Origin: DATDRM01 sp035291705
Lineage (GTDB): Bacteria > Chloroflexota > Anaerolineae > Anaerolineales > UBA4823
Assembly (NCBI GenBank): GCA_035291705.1
Contig: DATDRM010000071.1
Coordinates: forward strand, 1 to 11,109
Direction: 5' to 3'
Length of the DNA stretch: 11,109 nt
The notes under the pieces are model-generated. The model saw only the letters and a list, made by a program, of their open reading frames with translations. It did not search any database and was not told the DNA's origin. Positions 5,907 through 11,109 of the stretch are shown one piece after another. Numbering within the stretch: the first letter of the stretch is position 1; each line of letters starts with the position of its first letter. Made by a program: the position numbers and the translations under genes.

Positions 5907-8693
5907 CTACTCGAAGAGTCTTAGCTCTTTCCCAAGAGAAACCGCCTGCGTCCGGCTTTTCACGCCCAACTTAGCATAGATGTTGCTGATGTGACGCTTC
6001 ACTGTGGGAACGGAGATTACCAACCTGTCGGCGATATCCAGATTGGAATATCCGGCCTGAATGAGTTTAAGCACTTCCAGCTCGCGCAGGGTCAATGGCT
6101 CGATCAGGAGTTGAGCAGGGGGCAGCTCTTTTCCCAACATCCTGCCCAGTGCAGACAGCAACCCGGATGTATACCCGTTTACAACCCGATGCGATTTAGC
6201 CTGGTATAGCAATTTCGCCATGGGTTCGCCTTCGTCCAGAAAAATATGGGCATACCCTTCCAGCTGGGCAATCGAGAGCGCTCTTCCCAGAACTACCATG
6301 GCCCGCGTTATATCTTTTTGCCCCTGCAAGGCGAGCGCCTGGAGAACCAGGACCTCGATAACCCGTCCCATCCGCTTCGTAGCCTCTGCCATCGGAAGCA
6401 AGCGCTCGGCCAGTGACAGGGCAGCCTCATAATCGCCTTGTGCCAGCTGCAGACGGATCAGGAGTAAATACTCGGGCTCCCGCCAGTAAGGGATTCCGGC
6501 ATCCCGGGTGATGCTGTCGAGCGTCACGCCGCTCTGCTGAACAAGATGGGAAGCTCTCTCCAGACTCCCTTGTGCGATCCACCAACACGCGCAGGCATAC
6601 TTCACCCATACGGACTGCCTGGGAGAAAGGCGTTTCTCGCTAGCCATCTGTTCCGCAGCGCGCATCGCTTCTTGGGCTTTTTCCAGATTGCACATTGCCC
6701 GCTCCAGCCGCGCCAACATCACGTAACCTTCGGCCAGCAAGTTGGAATTCCCCCACTCCTGGCAAAGCTCAATGCAATGATGAACGTACTGAGCTGCGGT
6801 TTCCAGTTGGTTCCACTCGTAAGTTATTCTGCTCAACCCGGCATAAATGCGATCGGTTAAAGGCAGCTTCTGTCCATCTGGACGTGTCGCCATCCTTAAG
6901 GTCTCAGAGTATATCCTGGCAGCCTGGTGGAGATCCCCCTGTTCCATCAAAACATCGGCCAGGTTGGAGTTCGCGATCATGGTCATATAAATACTGCCTG
7001 CTGCCTGGCTGATTCGCACTGCTTCAAGATAGGCATACCTGGCATCCTCCAAATTGCCAGTCATCCAACTGGCATCCCCGAGGATCGAAATAGCCACACT
7101 GCGTAAACTACAAGAGAAAGCATTGCTATCGGGTAAATATTCCAATGCCCGCTGAGCATAATCTATAGCAAGGCGCGCTTCCCCTTGCAGGTTTGCCAGA
7201 TAAGCTCGAACAGCCGCCATACTCCCCAACATAATCTTGACTTCTATGGTTGGTTCAGGCGAAGAAATCATTGTCTCAGCTTTCTGAAGTGTTGGCTCTA
7301 CGTTGTCCAGGTGTCCGGTCAGTGCGAGCGCCCAGGCTTTCAGAATGGCCAGCCAGGGATGCGTCTGCGAATAAGACTCGACAGCTTCGACCCACTTCAG
7401 AAGTGTGAAACCCTCGCCTTGCATGAGGACAGAACAGCCATGCTGCTCGACCAGTTGAGCGGCGTGAGCCTGGTCTTCCGCCATCAGGGCGTGGTAGGTG
7501 GCTTCGGGGATGATGGCATTTTGCTCGTACCAATGGGAAGCGCGGCGGTGCAGCTCGGGGAGCTGCTGTGGAAACAGGTGCTCCAGGTGCAGATTGAGCA
7601 CATCAGCGAAAAGGTGGTGATAGCGGTACCACTGCCGCTTGTCGTCTAGCGGGATGACAAACAGGTTAGAGCGTTCGAGATATTCCAGGATAGATTGAGA
7701 GCCTAGAATTGAGAAAATAGATTCGTCACCACCCTGGACTCTCGATTCTCGATCCCCGGTGACGGCATCACACAGTGAACCGCACATGCTGGTTAAAATG
7801 GACGTCTGCAGCAAAAACGAGCGCACCCTCTCAGGCTGGAGCTTGAGCACTTCCTCGGTCAGGTAGTCCATGATGTAGTAATGACTGCCAGTGAACTCCG
7901 ATACGAAACCGTGGATATCTTTACAACTCTGCATCGAAAGGGCCGCCAATTGTAAGCCGGCAATCCATCCCTCTGTCCGCGCCTCCATGGCGGCAATGTC
8001 ATCAACAGACAGTCTCAATTCCATCACTTCGTTCAGAAAGACGGTGATCTCCTCCTTTGTAAACCGTAGCTGTTCAGCCCGGATTTCTACCAGTTGGTCG
8101 CGGGCGCGCAACCGGAAAAGGGGCAGAGGTGGGTCGGTCCGAGAAAGGAGCAATAGGTGCATCTGGGGCGGCACATGCTCGAGCAGGAAGGCGAGCATCT
8201 CCAAAATGGGTTGAGCATGGATTACGTGAAAATCGTCCAGGACGAGAACGAACGATGCAGAATGCTCGGCAATCTCGTTGATTAAGATATTCAACACAGC
8301 GTTGTATGGCGCTGGCTGCATCCCTGGGAGCACGCTCAACATATCTGGCTGAATAGCAGGGATGATTTTTTGTAGAGCTGCTATGAAATTTTGCAGAAAG
8401 CGAATGGGATCATTATCACCTTCGTCCAACGAAAGCCAGGCCGAAGGGACTTCGGTTTCGTGCAGCCAGCTGCTTACCAGAGTGGTTTTGCCATAACCGG
8501 CCGGGGCTGAGATCAGAATGAGCGCCTTGTCCAGGCCTTTGTTGATCTGTTCAATCAGACGAGGACGGCTCACACGGTTGGGTCGAATGGGCGGGACAAA
8601 CAGCTTTGTCCTGAGCAGTGGTTCCCTCTGCACCAGGGGCAATTGGTTGGTCTGCTCTCCCCCTTCCATTAATTCAGGTTCAGAGCGCGCCAT
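5907..8693 (-). CDS. MalT-type (LAL) ATP-dependent LuxR-family transcriptional regulator
   Basis: The 928-residue protein has the full MalT/LAL layout. After a short leader comes LLRTKLFVPPIRPNRVSRPRL, the standard N-terminal signature. The ATPase has Walker A APAGYGKT (63-70), Walker B FVLVLDDFH (148-156) and a LLLLSRTDPPLPLFRLRARD segment. The winged-helix region ends in WYRYHHLFADVL (355-366). About residues 380-850 are TPR-like helical repeats, the usual ligand-sensing superhelix. The LuxR helix-turn-helix is at about 866-925 (LTLRELEVLKLIQAGYSNLD). By family, ATP and an inducer drive multimerisation and promoter activation. The inducer is unknown, and maltotriose should not be assumed. 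The ATG at 8693 follows AAGGAG with a good spacer. About 17 extra residues (314-330) interrupt the conserved region before EYLERSNLF. Confidence 0.96.
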   Translation of the reverse strand: MARSEPELMEGGEQTNQLPLVQREPLLRTKLFVPPIRPNRVSRPRLIEQINKGLDKALILISAPAGYGKTTLVSSWLHETEVPSAWLSLDEGDNDPIRFLQNFIAALQKIIPAIQPDMLSVLPGMQPAPYNAVLNILINEIAEHSASFVLVLDDFHVIHAQPILEMLAFLLEHVPPQMHLLLLSRTDPPLPLFRLRARDQLVEIRAEQLRFTKEEITVFLNEVMELRLSVDDIAAMEARTEGWIAGLQLAALSMQSCKDIHGFVSEFTGSHYYIMDYLTEEVLKLQPERVRSFLLQTSILTSMCGSLCDAVTGDRESRVQGGDESIFSILGSQSILEYLERSNLFVIPLDDKRQWYRYHHLFADVLNLHLEHLFPQQLPELHRRASHWYEQNAIIPEATYHALMAEDQAHAAQLVEQHGCSVLMQGEGFTLLKWVEAVESYSQTHPWLAILKAWALALTGHLDNVEPTLQKAETMISSPEPTIEVKIMLGSMAAVRAYLANLQGEARLAIDYAQRALEYLPDSNAFSCSLRSVAISILGDASWMTGNLEDARYAYLEAVRISQAAGSIYMTMIANSNLADVLMEQGDLHQAARIYSETLRMATRPDGQKLPLTDRIYAGLSRITYEWNQLETAAQYVHHCIELCQEWGNSNLLAEGYVMLARLERAMCNLEKAQEAMRAAEQMASEKRLSPRQSVWVKYACACWWIAQGSLERASHLVQQSGVTLDSITRDAGIPYWREPEYLLLIRLQLAQGDYEAALSLAERLLPMAEATKRMGRVIEVLVLQALALQGQKDITRAMVVLGRALSIAQLEGYAHIFLDEGEPMAKLLYQAKSHRVVNGYTSGLLSALGRMLGKELPPAQLLIEPLTLRELEVLKLIQAGYSNLDIADRLVISVPTVKRHISNIYAKLGVKSRTQAVSLGKELRLFE
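7693..7754. repeat. Repeat-like in-frame insertion with imperfect inverted ends inside the MalT-type gene
   Basis: GATTGAGAGCCTAGAATT (7693-7710) and GACTCTCGATTCTCGATC (7737-7754) are inverted relative to each other with about 12 of 18 matches, and each contains an internal echo (TTGAGA twice, TCTCGAT twice). The block coincides with roughly 17 residues (314-330) that I would not expect in this conserved part of MalT-type proteins. The reading frame is kept. It may be a dispersed palindromic element that entered the gene. Confidence 0.4.
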
Positions 8694-8800
8694 CTGATCT
8701 CCTTTTTTGAGTCCTCGGCTGGAAAGATTCCGATCGGGATCTAAGGATTAAGAGAAATTGGTCATCATCAAGATACCCAGCTGACGTAACTCCGCATCAT

Positions 8801-8829
8801 ATTGTACAAGATTCTGGAAGGGTAAGCAA
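8801..8829 (-). promoter_or_regulatory. Probable promoter of the MalT-type regulator gene
   Basis: On the minus strand TACAAT (8801-8806) lies 17 bases from TTGCTT (8824-8829). The -10 is the same hexamer as in the rhomboid promoter. Transcription would start near 8794, leaving a leader of about 100 bases that includes the 8-bp palindrome CCGATCGG at 8730-8737, a possible site for autoregulation. Confidence 0.5.
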
Positions 8830-8895
8830 CTAAATTCCCTGCGAGGGGATTTGCAGACGGATCGAAAGGAGGCCAGAGCGTGATCCGAAAAAGAA

Positions 8896-9777
8896 TCAGA
8901 ACAGACGTGCCTGGCGGGCGGCGTCAGAATCGACCTCGTCCCAAGGCAGCGCGGGGATGGGTACCTTCTCCCTCACCCGCCGGTGGAACTCCCGGCACAG
9001 CCAGGGGTCGAGACGCTCGTCGGGGCAGTGGCAAAACACGAAGGCCTGCGCCCCGTCCCGCAGCCATTCTGCCAGCTGGCTCGCCCATTCAGCGACGAAA
9101 GGCGCGTTCAGCTCCAGCTCAGGATGTCCGATGTAGCGCAGGAAGACGAAGTCTGCTGTGCGTTCAGGGATGATAGGCAGGTCAGGCTTGCGCTCGCGCG
9201 CCGCGAGCATGCGCTGATACACGCTACCCTGCAAGATTCCATCCCCGCGCAGGTTGCGGATCGGGCGCGTGTCGATGATCACATTCGCCGCGCGGTATTC
9301 GGAGAGCAGGGCATGCAGAGCATCGTGATGGAGGGCCTCGAACCAGCCGGTGTGCCGCACTTCAACCGCCAGCCGAGCCTGGGGTGACCAGGCTTCCAGG
9401 AATGCCCGCAGGTCCTCGATCAGGAGCGGGGAATAGCGCGGTGGGAGCTGCAGGAACAGGGGTCCCAGGCGGGATCCGAGCTGACTCATCACCTCAAGGA
9501 ACCGGTTCGCCTCCTGCAGGTGCTCCACCAGCTTCCCGGCGTGGCTTATGCTGCGCGGCAGCTTGGGGCAGAAGCGAAAGGTCTCGGGGGTTTCCTCGAC
9601 CCAGCGCTGGATCGTGCCCGGCGCGGGAGTGGCGTAGAAAGTCGTGTTGCCCTCCACCGTGGTGAGCCGCCGGCTGTATTCCCTCAGGAAATCAACCGGC
9701 TTCGTCCCTTTGGGATAGAAGCTGCCAACCCATCCTTTATACGCCCAGATCGGGCAGCCAAGATATAGACTTATCAT
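8896..9777 (-). CDS. DUF72 domain-containing protein (YecE-like TIM-barrel fold)
   Basis: The 293-residue protein matches the DUF72 family over its whole length. Visible motifs are the N-terminal LYLGCPIWAYKGWVGSFYP, VEGNTTFYATP (41-51), a FCPKLPRSISH segment (69-79), GPLFLQLPPRY (105-115), LAVEVRHTGW (136-145) and the C-terminal FVFCHCPDE (247-254). The fold is a TIM barrel. No reaction is established for the family to my knowledge, and a nucleic-acid or metal-dependent role is only speculation. No signal peptide is seen. The frame extends upstream to 9810, but ATG 9777 overlaps the PIN gene's TGA as ATGA, with GAGG 4 bases before it, a classical translational coupling. The gene looks GC-richer than the two overlapping genes before it. 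Confidence 0.93.
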   Translation of the reverse strand: MISLYLGCPIWAYKGWVGSFYPKGTKPVDFLREYSRRLTTVEGNTTFYATPAPGTIQRWVEETPETFRFCPKLPRSISHAGKLVEHLQEANRFLEVMSQLGSRLGPLFLQLPPRYSPLLIEDLRAFLEAWSPQARLAVEVRHTGWFEALHHDALHALLSEYRAANVIIDTRPIRNLRGDGILQGSVYQRMLAARERKPDLPIIPERTADFVFLRYIGHPELELNAPFVAEWASQLAEWLRDGAQAFVFCHCPDERLDPWLCREFHRRVREKVPIPALPWDEVDSDAARQARLF

Positions 9778-10229
9778 TGATCCTCGGCGGAGATCTGTCC
9801 CCGCACCCAATTTAGGGCTTCCCCGGGTGTTCCGATTCTCAATCCAGATTGTTGAGCAACCTCCGGATCATCGATGAAATGCTTTCGGTTAAGCGTGACC
9901 ATGTAGTCTACCTTAGCACGCATGGCTGCCAATACAATCGGAACATCAGCAGGGTGGGATATCAGGTTCAGATGTGCCCTGACCTCCTCTGAAGATGGAT
10001 CGCGCACAATCCGCGCCGTCGACGCCAGGATGGCCTGGCGGAGATCGTTTAAAGCATGGGGCACCTTTCGGGCTATCACCCGTTCAATTTCAGTCACCAC
10101 CTGCTCAGAGATCGTGACGGTGATCTGATCGGTTTCAGCCAACAGAAGCAAAACCCGCGCTGCGCCGGTTGCAGAAACGATCCCTGCAAACAGAGCGCTG
10201 CTATCCAGGAATAGATTAATCTTTGACAA
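9774..10229 (-). CDS. PIN-domain ribonuclease toxin (VapC-like)
   Basis: The protein (151 residues from a TTG start) is a PIN-fold endoribonuclease of the toxin type. It begins with strand one and its acidic residue (INLFLDSSALFAGI, D9), then VVTEIERVI (E47) and HPADVPIVLAAM (D95). D108 in KVDYMVT precedes the TLNRKHF stretch. Together these give the usual cluster of metal-binding acids, although N114 replaces the aspartate often found in the VTxDxxF motif. Expected action is Mg-dependent RNA cleavage restrained by its antitoxin. TTG 10229 is preferred over ATG 10262 because AGGA lies 5 bases upstream and SKINLFLDSSALF is how close relatives begin. It overlaps the antitoxin gene by 14 bases and DUF72 by 4. 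Confidence 0.88.
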   Translation of the reverse strand: MSKINLFLDSSALFAGIVSATGAARVLLLLAETDQITVTISEQVVTEIERVIARKVPHALNDLRQAILASTARIVRDPSSEEVRAHLNLISHPADVPIVLAAMRAKVDYMVTLNRKHFIDDPEVAQQSGLRIGTPGEALNWVRGQISAEDQ

Positions 10230-10494
10230 AGCGTTCCTGGTAGTAGACCTCCCGTTCCTCATCCAGGGCGGTCAGGATTTCATCCATAGACACTCCTTCT
10301 TCCGCCATCGCCTTAGTGATCCGATCCCCTAAACGATTCACCTGTGTCACGATGGGTGTAAGCAGGAGTGAGCCTTCTCCCAGGTCGATCAATGTGATGA
10401 TATCCCCCTCACCTAAGCCATATTTTCGCCGCAATTCAATGGGGAGCGTCACAGCGCCTTTGCTCCGGATCTGTAAAGTAGTTGTAACTGCCAT
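10216..10494 (-). CDS. AbrB/SpoVT-type antitoxin (VapB-like)
   Basis: The 92-residue protein has an N-terminal swapped-hairpin AbrB domain, about residues 4-49: TTTLQIRSKGAVTLPIELRR, KYGLGEGDIITLIDLGEG and LLLTPI are the characteristic pieces. Proteins of this type dimerise, bind the operon's promoter and repress it. The C-terminal part (52-92; VNRLGDRITKAMAEEGVSMD onward) is helical and charged, and should wrap the PIN toxin encoded next. The order antitoxin-then-toxin with a 14-base overlap is the normal arrangement for such modules. The ATG at 10494 follows AAGGAG with a 10-base spacer, slightly long. The TATAAT at 10537-10542 is the probable promoter element, and autoregulation there is expected by family. 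Confidence 0.92.
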   Translation of the reverse strand: MAVTTTLQIRSKGAVTLPIELRRKYGLGEGDIITLIDLGEGSLLLTPIVTQVNRLGDRITKAMAEEGVSMDEILTALDEEREVYYQERFVKD

Positions 10495-10536
10495 CGCTGA
10501 GAATCTCCTTTTCAGAATTCCAGAAATTCCACCATC

Positions 10537-10542
10537 ATTATA
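10537..10542 (-). promoter_or_regulatory. Candidate -10 element of the antitoxin-toxin-DUF72 operon
   Basis: A perfect TATAAT on the minus strand lies 43 bases before the antitoxin ATG. Transcription would begin near 10530. No recognisable -35 is found, because the expected place falls in the GC-rich hairpin region. An AbrB-type antitoxin would be expected to bind near here. Confidence 0.45.
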
Positions 10543-10545
10543 ACA

Positions 10546-10600
10546 TAAAAACCACCCCGGAGGGGGACTCGCGCCCCTCGGCGTGAAGTGTGCCCCGGGG
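10546..10600 (-). terminator. GC-rich nested hairpin followed by a T-run
   Basis: On the minus strand GAGGGG (10574-10579) pairs with CCCCTC (10560-10565) around an 8-base loop. An outer CCCCGG (10595-10600) can pair with CCGGGG (10555-10560), competing at one base. TGGTTTTTATG follows, with the T-run at 10546-10550. It resembles an intrinsic terminator, yet no minus-strand gene lies upstream within the window. It may shield the toxin operon from antisense transcription or be a palindromic repeat element. Confidence 0.45.
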
Positions 10601-10658
10601 ATATTTTCACCCGCAGGATACAGGCTTGAGATTAGCCGCAGCCGGGACTAGCGAGTGA

Positions 10659-10687
10659 TTGAAGGCCAGCCTCAAATATATTATAGT
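10659..10687 (+). promoter_or_regulatory. Promoter of the expansin-like gene, placed for a leaderless mRNA
   Basis: TTGAAG (10659-10664) and TATAGT (10682-10687) are 17 bases apart. The expected transcription start, about seven bases past the -10, falls at or next to A10694 of the start codon. No Shine-Dalgarno sequence precedes the ATG, which fits a leaderless message. Confidence 0.6.
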
Positions 10688-10693
10688 TAAACC

Positions 10694-11109
10694 ATGCGCA
10701 GGTGCTTCGCAACCCTCCTCCTGGCTCTGATCGCCGCGCTGGGCTTCTCGCCAGCCAGCGGGGGGACGCTCGGCAGCCATCCGGTTTGGCTGCCAGTGGT
10801 GTTAAAGTCACGGGTAAACTCCAACCCCATCCACCAGGGAATCGCCACCTATTACGCTGCCACCGGCGCAGGCGCGTGCTCATTCGATCCTTCGCCGCAA
10901 GACCTGATGGTCGCCGCCATGAACGCCGAGCAATACGATAACGCCGCCGTTTGCGGGGCCTATCTGTACGTCACTGGGCCGCAGGGCGCGGTCACCGTCC
11001 GCATCGTGGATTTATGCCCCGAGTGCCAGGCCGGTCACCTCGACCTGAGCCGGGAGGCTTTTGCTCAGATTGCCGAACTCCCGCAAGGCCGGGTGCCCAT
11101 CACCTGGCA
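10694..11109 (+). CDS. Secreted bacterial expansin-like protein (DPBB domain), C-terminus cut off by window edge
   Basis: The first 138 residues are present. A signal peptide is clear: MRRCFATLLLALIAALGFSP, with cleavage likely around residues 22-24. The mature start includes HPVWLPVVLKS, a segment type typical of secreted Anaerolineae proteins. Residues 48-138 form a double-psi beta-barrel of the expansin kind: GIATYYAATGAGACSFD, AAMNAEQYDNAAVCGAYLYV, VRIVDLCPECQAGHLDLS and GRVPITW. D106 and D117 match the conserved acids of this fold. C87, C108, C111 and C62 may form disulfides. Bacterial expansins loosen cellulose or other cell-wall polymers without hydrolysis. A second, carbohydrate-binding domain would lie beyond the edge. 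A lytic transglycosylase-like DPBB (RlpA) is the main alternative, but GHLDLS favours expansin. It is divergently oriented from the toxin operon. Confidence 0.85.
   Translation, partial: MRRCFATLLLALIAALGFSPASGGTLGSHPVWLPVVLKSRVNSNPIHQGIATYYAATGAGACSFDPSPQDLMVAAMNAEQYDNAAVCGAYLYVTGPQGAVTVRIVDLCPECQAGHLDLSREAFAQIAELPQGRVPITW

Noticed and set aside
7185..7649. 154-residue plus-strand frame opposite the MalT-type gene
   Set aside because: It is antisense to the TPR region of an intact gene, with no recognisable motif and no start signal.
8730..8737. Palindrome CCGATCGG in the regulator's leader as an operator
   Set aside because: Eight bases is too short to stand out on its own. It is mentioned only as a possibility with the promoter.
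8983..9665. Plus-strand frames opposite the DUF72 gene
   Set aside because: These are shadow frames in GC-rich DNA. The minus-strand DUF72 protein is unmistakable.
9778..9810. Longer DUF72 protein starting at 9810 (MGAGTDLRRGS...)
   Set aside because: The added residues are not part of the family. ATG 9777 overlaps the previous stop as ATGA and starts right at the conserved LYLGCP strand.
10230..10262. Longer PIN toxin starting at ATG 10262
   Set aside because: The extra 11 residues are not typical, the ATG lacks a clear ribosome binding site, and the TTG at 10229 gives the family's normal N-terminus. It remains a possible alternative.
10632..10883. Minus-strand frame opposite the expansin start
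   Set aside because: The plus strand carries a signal peptide and expansin domain. The minus frame is arginine-rich shadow sequence crossing the promoter.
1..11109. CRISPR array, tRNA, rRNA, insertion sequence or prophage
   Set aside because: No regularly spaced repeats, no cloverleaf with CCA-like end, and no transposase, integrase or phage structural protein were found on reading either strand.

Overview
The window looks like chromosomal DNA of a member of the Chloroflexota, most likely an Anaerolineae-type bacterium. This is inferred from memory of protein families and no search was run. The main clues are two very large ATPase-plus-LuxR regulators close together, a 97-residue companion protein of a type I associate with such regulators, and a secreted expansin-like protein whose mature N-terminus carries the 'WLPVVLKS' type of segment common in secreted Anaerolineae proteins. 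No rRNA, tRNA, CRISPR array, transposase or phage gene is visible.

Layout, left to right. Positions 1-1183 (minus strand) hold a truncated membrane protein, a 117-aa four-helix membrane protein and a SRPBCC-fold protein. The SRPBCC gene has a readable promoter with a long inverted repeat just upstream. Positions 1420-4643 (minus) hold an NB-ARC/TPR/LuxR regulator of 823 aa and a rhomboid protease. The rhomboid gene has a near-canonical promoter, and the regulator probably has its own weaker one. Positions 4861-5739 (minus) form a compact operon: the 97-aa protein, an 8-codon ORF with a strong ribosome binding site, a 19-codon hydrophobic ORF, and a 156-aa four-helix membrane protein. Positions 5907-8693 (minus) hold a 928-aa MalT-type (LAL) regulator, closed by the best intrinsic terminator in the window. 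Positions 8896-10494 (minus) are a three-gene overlapping operon: an AbrB-type antitoxin, a PIN-domain toxin and a DUF72 protein. At 10694 the only plus-strand gene begins, a secreted expansin-like protein that runs off the right edge. It has a promoter placed so that its mRNA would be leaderless.

How the parts may work together. The MalT-type regulator directly precedes the 97-aa protein operon on the same strand, separated by a terminator and then a leader with a 12-bp-spaced direct repeat. That arrangement suggests the regulator may control the small-protein/membrane-protein operon. The NB-ARC regulator could in the same way act on the SRPBCC/membrane genes downstream of it, where the large inverted repeat sits. 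Both links are inference from order and orientation. The AbrB/PIN pair is a standard toxin-antitoxin module with DUF72 translationally coupled behind it. The DUF72 and expansin genes look GC-richer than the regulators and small membrane proteins to their left.
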